This document shows, piece by piece, positions 52,174 through 59,878 of a stretch of 64,000 nt of DNA. The position numbers and the translations under genes were made by a program. A model generated the notes under the pieces. It had not been told where the DNA came from. It saw only the letters and a list, made by a program, of their open reading frames with translations, and did not search any database. Positions within the stretch are counted from its first letter, which is position 1. Each line of letters opens with the position of its first letter. Source of the DNA: Erythrobacter sp. UBA1916 (GTDB lineage: Bacteria > Pseudomonadota > Alphaproteobacteria > Sphingomonadales > Sphingomonadaceae); assembly GCA_002337385.1 (NCBI GenBank), contig DDFY01000005.1, positions 28,262 through 92,261 on the forward strand. Reading direction: 5' to 3'.

Positions 52174-52968
52174 GTGCTCACGCACATCGACCTCGGCTAT
52201 ACTGCCGCTGGGGCCTTCGTCAGCTTCCTTATCGGTCTGACCGGTGTAGGCGGCGGCTCGCTGATGGCGCCGATCCTGATCGTTCTGCTTGGTGTCCCAC
52301 CCGCCGTGGCGGTGGGCACCGACCTGTGGTTTGCCGCAATCACCAAGACGGTGGGCGGAGCGACGCACCACAAGCTCAAGTCAGTCGATTGGAAGGTGGT
52401 CCGCCAGCTCGCCCTGGGCAGCGTGCCCGCGGCGATCCTCACCTTGCTGTGGTTGTGGCTGTTCGAAGGCGGCAAGCTCGACGCAGAGCCGCTGATGCGC
52501 CTGCTCGGCGCGGCCTTGTTGCTCACATCGATAATGATGATCATGAAGCCGCGCATTCAGCCCGCGCTGGTGAGAATGGGGAGCCGGATGGGCGCATCCA
52601 TGCGCTCGCGCCAAGGCCTCGTCGTTACCTGCGGGGCCGCCATTATCGGGGGGATGGTCGCGCTGACATCGGTGGGTGCAGGTGCGCTGGTAGCCGTGCT
52701 GCTAGCCACAGTCTATCCGCTGAGGCTGGGCACCAAGACCATCGTCGGCACCGATATCGTCCATGCCGTGCCGCTGACGCTGGTGGCGGGCTTGGGCCAC
52801 TCGTTTCTCGGCAACGTCGATGGCTGGATGCTGGGGAGCCTGCTGCTTGGCTCGCTACCGGGGATCGTGGTCGGCTCGCTGGTGAGCGGCAGGATCCGGG
52901 AAGACTACGTGCGCTATGCACTGGCGGCGATGCTCGTGGTGTCATCGCTCAAGATGCTGGCGAGCTAG
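52174..52968 (+). CDS. TauE/SafE family sulfite exporter-like protein, GTG start
   Basis: The 264-residue protein has about eight membrane helices, with the repeated family motif FVSFLIGLTGVGGGSLMAPILIVLLGVPPAVAVGTDLWFAAITKTVGG in the first half and ALTSVGAGALVAVLLATVYPLRLGTKTIVGTDIVHAVPLTLVAG in the second. Members move sulfite, sulfonates or other anions. The GTG at 52174 comes 4 bp after the cysQ stop, so the two genes are likely coupled. Its stop overlaps the convergent low-molecular-weight phosphatase gene. Confidence 0.9.
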   Translation: MLTHIDLGYTAAGAFVSFLIGLTGVGGGSLMAPILIVLLGVPPAVAVGTDLWFAAITKTVGGATHHKLKSVDWKVVRQLALGSVPAAILTLLWLWLFEGGKLDAEPLMRLLGAALLLTSIMMIMKPRIQPALVRMGSRMGASMRSRQGLVVTCGAAIIGGMVALTSVGAGALVAVLLATVYPLRLGTKTIVGTDIVHAVPLTLVAGLGHSFLGNVDGWMLGSLLLGSLPGIVVGSLVSGRIREDYVRYALAAMLVVSSLKMLAS

Positions 52969-53426
52969 AGCGTCTCCACCAAGGCACGCGCGGCAAGGCT
53001 GACTTCGTCCCATGTCCGGGCAAAGCCCTGGTCATCACCGTAGTAAGGATCGGCGACAGAGCGCCCCTCGTATCCGGGCACCATATCGAGCAGGAGGCTC
53101 AGTTCGGCCGTTGCGGCAGACGGGGCTATCCGTTGCAGGTCTGTGCGGTTGTTCTCGTCGAGCGCGAAGATGTGCGTGAAGCGGCGGAAATCCTCCGCCA
53201 CCACCTGCCTTGCGCGCAGGCCCGCAATGTCCACCCCGCGCCGGGCCGCTTCGGCGATGGCGCGCGGATCCGGCGCCTTGCCAACATGCCAGTTACCGGT
53301 GCCCGCCGAATCCACGCTCCAGCCGAGCCCGCGCTCCGTCAGCTGGGCGCGCATGGCGCCCTCGGCCAGTGGCGACCGGCAGATATTGCCGAGACAGACG
53401 AACAGGATCGCCGGTTGGCTGCTCAC
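52965..53426 (-). CDS. Low-molecular-weight protein tyrosine phosphatase, GTG start
   Basis: The 153-residue protein has the active-site loop VCLGNICRSP (Cys about 11, Arg about 17) and the general-acid DPYYGD near residue 120. Bacterial LMW-PTPs dephosphorylate tyrosine kinases of polysaccharide systems or arsenate, among others. I used the GTG at 53426, which overlaps the PhoX stop (GTGA), giving a normal-length enzyme; the frame to 53510 is less likely. It is the last gene of the phosphate-scavenging operon. Confidence 0.9.
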   Translation of the reverse strand: MSSQPAILFVCLGNICRSPLAEGAMRAQLTERGLGWSVDSAGTGNWHVGKAPDPRAIAEAARRGVDIAGLRARQVVAEDFRRFTHIFALDENNRTDLQRIAPSAATAELSLLLDMVPGYEGRSVADPYYGDDQGFARTWDEVSLAARALVETL

Positions 53427-54751
53427 GCGGGCCAGGGGCCGGTGATCGCGAGCGTCATGGTGGGCGAATAGGCGTTGACGAACAGCGTGCGGCCATCGGG
53501 CGAGAAGCAAGCTCCGGCCAGTTCGGTCTGCATCGTCAGCCGCCCGAAGTCATAGGCCGCGCCCTGCGGGGTGATCCCGCGCAGGTGGTTGTCGACCACT
53601 TCGGTGTACTGGTCTTCGCAGACGATCAGGTGGCCGTTCGGCGCAACGGTGAGGTTGTCGCCAAAGCTGTACTCGGCGATGTCGTCGCTTTCGTAGAACA
53701 GCTCGAGCATATCCGCGCCGTGCAGTGCGGGCTTGAGGCGGAAGATCTGGCCTTCCTTCGCCGCGCCACCGCTGGTGCAGCAGAAGTACATCTCGCCCTC
53801 GCCCATCCAGATGCCCTCGCCGCGCGCGAACAACGTCGCGCCCATGGCAGCACCGCGGTGGCGCAGGTCATCCTCAGGCGCTTCGACGTCGTCAAGCGTG
53901 ATCCAGCGCACACCGGTCGGCACGCCCACGGCGATATCAGCGGTGGTCCAGTTGCGCGTGTCAGCCAGACCGTCGATCACCAGCGCCTGCAAAGTGCCGC
54001 CGCGCGCCAGTTCGCCCGGATGGGCCGGGATGAAACGGTAAAGCAGCGAATCGTCGCGGTCTTCGGTGAGGTAAGCGATGCCGGTGGCCGGATCGATACA
54101 GGCCGCCTCGTGGTTGAAACGCCCCATGGCCTTGAGCGGCACCGGATCAACCAGCCCCGGCGAAGACGCCGGCACTTCGAAGACAAACCCGTGATCCTTG
54201 TTGATCTGGACGTTGGCGCGGTGGGTGTTCTCCTCGCACGAGAGCCAGCTGCCCCACGGCGTGATCCCGCCAGCACAATTGCGGATCGTGCCTGCGAGGC
54301 TGCGATACTGGCGCTTCACCGCCAGCGTCGCCGCGTCGAGCACGATGGTGGTGGTGCCGCCGGGCAGCGGAATGAGGCTGCGCGCGACGGTGTCATAGGC
54401 CGGGCCCATCACCCCGCCGCCATCGTGCTGCGGCACCAATTCATGGTTGCGCACCAGCGCGATTTCGCCGTTGCCAAGGTCAAAGCACCCCATGCCATCG
54501 GCATTGTCGGGCACTGTGAAGCCATCGCTCATCGTATCGCCAAGGCGCGATACTACGCGATAGGAAAAGCCCGGCGGAAGGTCGATCACCCCCGCCGGGT
54601 CTTTCTGCAAGGGGCCGACCACGCCGGACCCGGCAGCAAGTCCGGCCCCCGCAGTCATCCGCGCGGCGGGCGCGCAGGAGGCGGCAAACAACCCAGCGAA
54701 GGCTGCGGCGGTGCTGCCGAGGAAACGGCGGCGATCTTGCGGAATCATCAT
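53423..54751 (-). CDS. PhoX-family (DUF839) alkaline phosphatase, Tat-exported
   Basis: This is a 442-residue phosphatase. The twin-arginine signal peptide DRRRFLGSTAAAFAGLFAASCAP exports it folded, and the cysteine may be lipidated. Family segments are PGFSYRVVSRLGDTMSDGFTVPDNADGMGCF, RNCAGGITPWGSWLSCEENTH, and LYRFIPAHPGELARGGTLQALV. PhoX releases phosphate from organic phosphate esters using Ca2+ and Fe. The start at 54751 is set by the signal peptide and a preceding AAGAGG. It lies between the phytase and the LMW-PTP. Confidence 0.9.
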   Translation of the reverse strand: MMIPQDRRRFLGSTAAAFAGLFAASCAPAARMTAGAGLAAGSGVVGPLQKDPAGVIDLPPGFSYRVVSRLGDTMSDGFTVPDNADGMGCFDLGNGEIALVRNHELVPQHDGGGVMGPAYDTVARSLIPLPGGTTTIVLDAATLAVKRQYRSLAGTIRNCAGGITPWGSWLSCEENTHRANVQINKDHGFVFEVPASSPGLVDPVPLKAMGRFNHEAACIDPATGIAYLTEDRDDSLLYRFIPAHPGELARGGTLQALVIDGLADTRNWTTADIAVGVPTGVRWITLDDVEAPEDDLRHRGAAMGATLFARGEGIWMGEGEMYFCCTSGGAAKEGQIFRLKPALHGADMLELFYESDDIAEYSFGDNLTVAPNGHLIVCEDQYTEVVDNHLRGITPQGAAYDFGRLTMQTELAGACFSPDGRTLFVNAYSPTMTLAITGPWPA

Positions 54752-54812
54752 GGCAAGCCTCTTAACATTGAAGCACGCGCTCTCCACCACTTTTGCGACC
54801 GGAGTGAGACAC

Positions 54813-55844
54813 TCAAGGCAACTCGAGCGCCGCCTTGATGTCTTGCCAGCTGACCAGCTTGAAGTTCTGCGCCTGCGGCTCGTTCTGCCCGTCCTGCGCG
54901 ATGAACAGGCCTTGCGGAAACTTCGGCCCGAAGCTGCCGAGCGCCAGTTCGATCCCGTCAGTTTCCTCGGTCGCGCCGAACGCTCCAGCAGCAATGCGGA
55001 AGCGGCCAGCCGGGCGTCCATCGGGCAGCGCGAAGACGGCATAGGTGTTGTCACCCTGGCTCGAGGCAAGCAGGTATCCACCGTCCGCACCTTCCGGGGC
55101 AATCGCCAAGCCTTCAAGGTCGGCCACAATATAGCGGTTGTCGACCGGCGCGATCATGCGCTTTGGTGCATCGATAACAGTGCCGTCCATACCCCACAGG
55201 CCGACGTCTTCTTCGCCGATGTAAAGCGTGCCCGAGCGTTCGTCGTAGATGCAGCCTTCGGGCTGGGTGGCGACGCTGTTCAGCACCTCGGTGCCAGCGG
55301 CAATGTCTTCGCCTGCCACACTCAGGTCGGTGCGATAGATCGTGCCTTCCTTGGGCGCGCTATAGATGACGAAGCTGCCATCCGCGGCAACATCACCCTT
55401 GCAGATGCCATAGCCTTCGCCCGGCCCCACCGGGACCTGCCCGAGCGGTGCCAGCGTGCCACGCGCCGTATCGAGCTGAGCCAGATAGATCTGCGCATTC
55501 GCCTCGTCGCTGCGGTCGCTCGCGGCCACGATCACCCGGCCATCGGGCAGGGTCAGCAAGTCGACATTGTTGAGCCGGTCCGCGGGCAGGAAGCTCTTCT
55601 GCGCGCCGCTCAGATCGTAAACGTAGAGCCCGCCCTTCTTGTCGGTAGCAACGATAAGGCTGGCGGCGGGATCGGCCGCGTTGCGCCAGATCGCCGGGTC
55701 GTCGGCCGCGTCCTCATTGGCCGTGCCAACCGGCGCGGTTTCGGCCAGCGCCGTCACCGAAACGGCCGGAAGGCCTTCGACCGGGGCGGTGGCGCAGGCC
55801 GAAAGGCCCGCCGCCACCAGTGCCATTGCTATCGCGTTCCGCAT
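54813..55844 (-). CDS. Beta-propeller phytase, lipoprotein
   Basis: The 343-residue protein has a lipobox signal (MALVAAGLSACATAP). Beta-propeller phytase motifs follow: ANEDAADDPAIWRNAADPAASLIVATDKKGGLYVYDL, NNVDLLTLPDGR, GEGYGICKGDVA, TQPEGCIYDERSGTLYIGEEDVGLWG and VADLEGLAI. These proteins remove phosphate from calcium phytate. The start overlaps the stop of the receptor gene by one base, so it is the second gene of the operon. Confidence 0.93.
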   Translation of the reverse strand: MRNAIAMALVAAGLSACATAPVEGLPAVSVTALAETAPVGTANEDAADDPAIWRNAADPAASLIVATDKKGGLYVYDLSGAQKSFLPADRLNNVDLLTLPDGRVIVAASDRSDEANAQIYLAQLDTARGTLAPLGQVPVGPGEGYGICKGDVAADGSFVIYSAPKEGTIYRTDLSVAGEDIAAGTEVLNSVATQPEGCIYDERSGTLYIGEEDVGLWGMDGTVIDAPKRMIAPVDNRYIVADLEGLAIAPEGADGGYLLASSQGDNTYAVFALPDGRPAGRFRIAAGAFGATEETDGIELALGSFGPKFPQGLFIAQDGQNEPQAQNFKLVSWQDIKAALELP

Positions 55845-58618
55845 CAGAAGTTTACCTTCGCGCCGAACTTCACGGTCGAGCCGTACTCTTCGAACTGGAG
55901 CAACCGCTCGCGGCCCTCGTAGTTCTGATAGGCGAAGTACTTGGCGTTGTTGACGTTGATCCACTCGGCGAACAGGCGGACGTTCTCCATCACCTCGACC
56001 TTGGCCGAGAGGTCCAGCTGGAAGTGGTTATCGGCATAGCGATCCTCGTCCGGTTGGCCGCCCAGCTCGTCAAGGTACTTGCTGCGGTAGGTGCCAGCCG
56101 CGCGCAGTTCGAGCGGGCCGTTTTCGTAGCCAAGCACGAGGTTGCCGGTGTTGCGCGAAGCCTTGGGCAGCGTGATGTCACGCGGTGCGCTGGCGTCGCC
56201 ATCGGTGAAGACCGTGCCCTTGGCATCGGTGAAGGTGTAGTTCGCCTGCACCAGGAAGCCATCGAGCGGCGCGGGCAGGAAGTCCAGCGAGCGGCTGAAG
56301 CCGATCTCGGCACCGAACACCGTGGCGGTGTCGCCGTTGATGGCGCGGGTCAGCTGCGTATAGTCGATACCCCGGAAGATGCCGGCTTCCTTCGTCGTCT
56401 GATCGACGATGAAGTTGTCGATCGACTTGTAGAACAGGCCGAAGGTGAAAGCACCGTTACCGGGCAGGTAGAACTCGATCGCCGCATCGGCATTCCACGC
56501 GCGGTAAGGCAACAGATCGGAGTTGCCGAACTCTGCCTCGCCGTCGTCGTTCACGGTGAAAGTCGGGGCCATCTTCTTGAGCTTGGGCCGCACGAGGCTG
56601 CGATAGCCAGCGAGGCGAAGCACCACGTCCTCACGCGGCTCGTAACGAACGGCGAAGCTGGGCAGCCAATCGGTATAGTCGCGCTGGAAGGACAGCGGGA
56701 CCACATCGGTTACCTGGTCGCCATCGTTGGCCACCAGCTGGCCCGACAGGCTGACATTGGTGCGCTCGGCACGCACACCGCCGACCACGCGCAGGCTATC
56801 GCTGCTGTAGCGGCCCATCAGATAGCCCGCGAGGACGTCTTCCTCAGCCGAATAGTCATCCGGCAACGAGAGCAGGTCGGTCTCGAACTGGTCAATCTCG
56901 AAGGAAGATTCGTTGGCACGGAAGAAGGTCGCCCCGGCCCCCTTGGCGATCACCGGTCCCATGTCGGTGAGGCGGTAGGTCTGGCTGCCGAGCATATCGG
57001 CCAGCGTCAGGTTGCCGTCGAAATCGCCGTAGTAGGTGCCATTCATGTTGTAGCTCTTGTCGCGCCAGCGCGACTTCACGCCGCCCTGCACGGTGAACTC
57101 GCCGCCATCGGTGGCGAAGGTGCGGCCAAGGTCGCCCTTGAGCGCATATTCTTCGTCAACACTGTCCGAAAGCGTGGTCAGCTCAAGCTTGTTGAAGCCG
57201 TAGGACGCAGGATCGAGGAAATCGGCGACATTGCCCGAGGCGGTGAACAGCGGCACACGCGGATTGGAATAGTCCATCGTGATGTCGAGGCCATCACCTT
57301 CGAACTTGTTGCGGAAGCGGATCGGATCGACCGAGAAATCTTCCTTTTCGCTCGCCCGCGCCCAGCTTGCCGAGAAGTACGCCTTCCACTCGCCATCGTC
57401 ATGATCGAAGCCGAGCTGGGTGGTGGCAATGCGCTGGCGCTCGAAGCGGTCCTTGAGGTCGCGCTGCACCTGGATTTCACCATCCTCATCGCTGAAGAAG
57501 GCGCTGTCAGCGGTGCCCGACCTCGGGTCTTCGTCGAACTTCAGGGTGGTGCGGCGGCGATACTCGTGATCGTCGAACTGGCTGAAGCTGCCGCGCGCGA
57601 ACAGCGTGGCGAAGGGCGACACGCGGTAGTCGAGGTTGAGCGTGCCGCTGATGCGCTCACGCGTCACGTCATAGTCGCGGTATTCGGTTTCCTTGGCGAA
57701 GACGATGCCATCGGCCTCTTTCCACTTGTCGGCCTCGATGTTGTCGGTCTCGAACTCGCGGTGGTAGTAGCTGATGCCGCCCGAGACGCCGAAGTTGTCC
57801 GTAAGGCGGGTGGCGAAGTCGATGCTGCCCTTGGGCGAGACGACGCCCGCATAGTCGTTGTAGCTGCCCTCGACCTTGACCGAGAGCAGGTCTTTGCGGC
57901 GATTGAAGGCGCTGGTGGTGTTGATCTCGATCGAAGCACCGATGGTGTCGGCGTCCATGTCGGGGGTGAGCGACTTCTTCACCTCGATCGATTCGATGAT
58001 GTCGGACGAAATCACGTCAAGCGCGACCGAGCGCACATCGCTTTCCGGGGCGGGCACGCGCACGCCGTTGAGCGAGGTCGCATTCAGTTCTGCATCGAGG
58101 CCGCGAACAGAAACGAAGCGGCCTTCGCCCTGGTCGTCGATCACGTTGATGCCGGGCAGGCGGCGCAGGCTTTCGGCCACGTTCTGGTCGGGGAACTGGC
58201 CGATGGCATCGCGCGTCAGCACGTCGGACACGCCGTCGCTAGCATACTTGCGGCTGAGCGCGGAGGCCTGGTTGGCGGCCTGACCGACCACGACGATCTG
58301 GTTATCACCGCCGAGGGTGAAGTTGGCAGCGACAATGCCGCTTTCGGGCACGGTGATCGAGCGGGTAACGGTCGGCGCACCGACATAGCGCACCACGACT
58401 TCGTAAGTGCCGGCAGGCAGGTCAGCGATCGAGAACGAGCCATCACGATCCGTCACGGCTTGGCGGCCCAGCGCCGGAATGCTGACCGTGGCCGATTGCA
58501 GCGCAACGGTGTTGGTCTCGTCGGAAACGGTGCCGGCGACGTCACCGGCGAGCGCGGGCGTGGCAAAAGCGGCAAGAGCGGCGAAACTGGCGCCAGCGAG
58601 CAAGCGGGGCGAAATCAT
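55844..58618 (-). CDS. TonB-dependent receptor (Xanthomonas/Caulobacter type) with N-terminal carboxypeptidase-regulatory-like domain
   Basis: This is a 924-residue outer-membrane receptor. Signal peptide LLAGASFAALAAFATPALAG; a CarbopepD_reg-like domain (about 25-100: VAGTVSDETNTVALQSATVSIPALGRQAVTDRDGSFSIADLPAGTYEVVV); the plug with the subfamily signature DVLTRDAIGQFPDQNVAESLRRLPGINVIDDQGEGRFVSVRGLDAELN; then a barrel ending VKFGAKVNF. It heads an operon with phytase and PhoX, so phosphorylated organics such as phytate are plausible ligands. A PHO-box-like repeat lies 71 bp upstream. Confidence 0.93.
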   Translation of the reverse strand: MISPRLLAGASFAALAAFATPALAGDVAGTVSDETNTVALQSATVSIPALGRQAVTDRDGSFSIADLPAGTYEVVVRYVGAPTVTRSITVPESGIVAANFTLGGDNQIVVVGQAANQASALSRKYASDGVSDVLTRDAIGQFPDQNVAESLRRLPGINVIDDQGEGRFVSVRGLDAELNATSLNGVRVPAPESDVRSVALDVISSDIIESIEVKKSLTPDMDADTIGASIEINTTSAFNRRKDLLSVKVEGSYNDYAGVVSPKGSIDFATRLTDNFGVSGGISYYHREFETDNIEADKWKEADGIVFAKETEYRDYDVTRERISGTLNLDYRVSPFATLFARGSFSQFDDHEYRRRTTLKFDEDPRSGTADSAFFSDEDGEIQVQRDLKDRFERQRIATTQLGFDHDDGEWKAYFSASWARASEKEDFSVDPIRFRNKFEGDGLDITMDYSNPRVPLFTASGNVADFLDPASYGFNKLELTTLSDSVDEEYALKGDLGRTFATDGGEFTVQGGVKSRWRDKSYNMNGTYYGDFDGNLTLADMLGSQTYRLTDMGPVIAKGAGATFFRANESSFEIDQFETDLLSLPDDYSAEEDVLAGYLMGRYSSDSLRVVGGVRAERTNVSLSGQLVANDGDQVTDVVPLSFQRDYTDWLPSFAVRYEPREDVVLRLAGYRSLVRPKLKKMAPTFTVNDDGEAEFGNSDLLPYRAWNADAAIEFYLPGNGAFTFGLFYKSIDNFIVDQTTKEAGIFRGIDYTQLTRAINGDTATVFGAEIGFSRSLDFLPAPLDGFLVQANYTFTDAKGTVFTDGDASAPRDITLPKASRNTGNLVLGYENGPLELRAAGTYRSKYLDELGGQPDEDRYADNHFQLDLSAKVEVMENVRLFAEWINVNNAKYFAYQNYEGRERLLQFEEYGSTVKFGAKVNF

Positions 58619-58688
58619 GAACTAATATCCTCCGATGGGTGTCGGAGGCGCGGCTAGGAGTGGCAAATGTCAGCTTCGCGAAAGTTTC

Positions 58689-58706
58689 GTGACATCAGAG
58701 TGACAC
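58689..58706 (-). promoter_or_regulatory. PHO-box-like direct repeat (candidate PhoB site)
   Basis: On the minus strand GTGTCAC-TCTG-ATGTCAC gives two 7-base repeats spaced by 4 bases, close to the PhoB consensus CTGTCAT-N4-CTGTCAT. The T-G-T-C-A core is shared by both repeats at an 11-bp period. It lies 71 bp upstream of the receptor-phytase-PhoX operon, matching the expected phosphate-starvation control. Confidence 0.65.
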
Positions 58707-58774
58707 GCCCGGCCTGTTGCACTGCAGCAACAGTATCGCCCCATCACCTGAGGCCGCGCAGAGGCGCGAGTTCG

Positions 58775-59266
58775 CTAGTCCGCCTGATCGTCTCCGATCG
58801 CCCTCGCCATCTCGGTAATGGCGTTGTCGAGGACCGCCCGCTCCTCAGAGGGAATGTCACGCATCAACTCGCGGAAATGCCGCCGACGCTCCGCCACCAC
58901 GCGGGCACGCAGCTCAACACCTGCTGGCGTAGCCGAAATAATGAGCCGCTTGCCGTGGTTGGGATCGGCCTCGCGAACAAGCAGGCCCTTGGGTTCGAGC
59001 TTGCGCAGGGCCCGGCTGATCTCGGCCCGGTCGATGCCGCCCGCGCCGCCAATGTCGCTGGCGGTGCAAGGCCCCATCGCGCAGGCAATGGCCAGCAATC
59101 GCCATTCGGCAAGGCTGAGAGCGAACTGCTCCATCAACAAGCGTTGCGTTTGCCGTTCGAGCATCCTGGCAAGCAGCAGGATGCGATACGGCAGATGATC
59201 CTCCCCAAAGAGGTACCAGACTTTTGGCAGTCCCATATCAGTGTGTTGCCAAGTGGCGGAGCGCAT
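58775..59266 (-). CDS. MarR-family transcriptional regulator
   Basis: The 163-residue protein has a MarR winged helix: LAEWRLLAIACAMGPCTASDIGGAGGIDRAEISRALRKLEPKGLLVREADPNHGKRLIISATPAG (about 63-127), flanked by dimerisation helices. MarR proteins usually repress aromatic or drug-response genes and release DNA when they bind a ligand. I took the ATG at 59266, with GGGATT upstream; an alternative start at 59236 would be 10 residues shorter. A GTTGA-N4-TCAAC site lies in its divergent promoter. Confidence 0.88.
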   Translation of the reverse strand: MRSATWQHTDMGLPKVWYLFGEDHLPYRILLLARMLERQTQRLLMEQFALSLAEWRLLAIACAMGPCTASDIGGAGGIDRAEISRALRKLEPKGLLVREADPNHGKRLIISATPAGVELRARVVAERRRHFRELMRDIPSEERAVLDNAITEMARAIGDDQAD

Positions 59267-59360
59267 TGCAATCCCGATGTCTTTGGTGCCCCCATCCGTT
59301 TCACCGTTTCCCGCGCACGGGGCCGGCAGATCGGCACCACTGCCGCTGATACAAAAATGT

Positions 59361-59374
59361 GTTGACGCATCAAC
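59361..59374. promoter_or_regulatory. MarR-type operator, copy 1: GTTGA-N4-TCAAC
   Basis: GTTGACGCATCAAC is a palindrome with half-sites GTTGA and TCAAC, 22 bp ahead of the first DUF3237 gene and in the divergent region to marR. The same half-sites recur at 63827-63840 upstream of the MFS gene. Its place suggests repression of the DUF3237-hydrolase operon by the MarR protein. Confidence 0.65.
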
Positions 59375-59395
59375 TCTAAGACGGGACTAAAGGCC

Positions 59396-59878
59396 ATGAC
59401 TGAAATTCATCCCTTTACGCCCACGCTCGAACATGCGTTCACCATCTCAATCGAGCTTTCGAAGCCTTACTGGATCAAGCCGAGTGCACGCGGCGATACC
59501 CGGGCGGCCATATTTGCCGCATCGGGCGTCGTCGAGGGGCCGCGGCTCAACGGGACGGTCGTGCCGATGTCGGGCGGCGACTATCCGCTCAGCCGGGACA
59601 ACGGTGTGATCGATTTCGATGCGCGCTACCTGCTCGAAGCCGATGATGGCGCGATCATCTACCTCCAGAACTACGGCTATCGCTGGGCCAAGAATGACGA
59701 GATCGCGGCGAAGATGGCCGCCAACAAGGATGTCGGGTTCGACGACTACTATATGCGCGTCACCCCACGCTTCGATGCCCCGGCCGGGCCGCATGAATGG
59801 ATGTCGCGCCATGTGTTCGTGGGCGTTGCTGAAAAGGTGCCCGGCGCGAACCGGATTCACTATTTCGTGGTGCTGTGA
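59396..59878 (+). CDS. DUF3237 family protein, copy 1
   Basis: The 160-residue protein has the DUF3237 core: LEHAFTISIELSKPYWIKPSARGDTRAAIFAASGVVEGPRLNGTVVPMSGGDYPLSRDNGVIDFDARYLLEADDGAIIYLQNYGYRW, ending in an MRVTPRFDAPAGPHEWMSRHVFVG stretch. It has no signal peptide. DUF3237 proteins form small beta-barrels and occur in catabolic clusters with no proven reaction. The stop overlaps the hydrolase start by one base. Confidence 0.87.
   Translation: MTEIHPFTPTLEHAFTISIELSKPYWIKPSARGDTRAAIFAASGVVEGPRLNGTVVPMSGGDYPLSRDNGVIDFDARYLLEADDGAIIYLQNYGYRWAKNDEIAAKMAANKDVGFDDYYMRVTPRFDAPAGPHEWMSRHVFVGVAEKVPGANRIHYFVVL

Noticed and set aside
55820..58657. 945-residue plus-strand ORF opposite the TonB receptor gene
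   Set aside because: Shadow of the GC-rich receptor gene. The receptor has a signal peptide, plug signatures and operon context, and the antisense product is a low-complexity His/Val/Gly-rich chain without domains.
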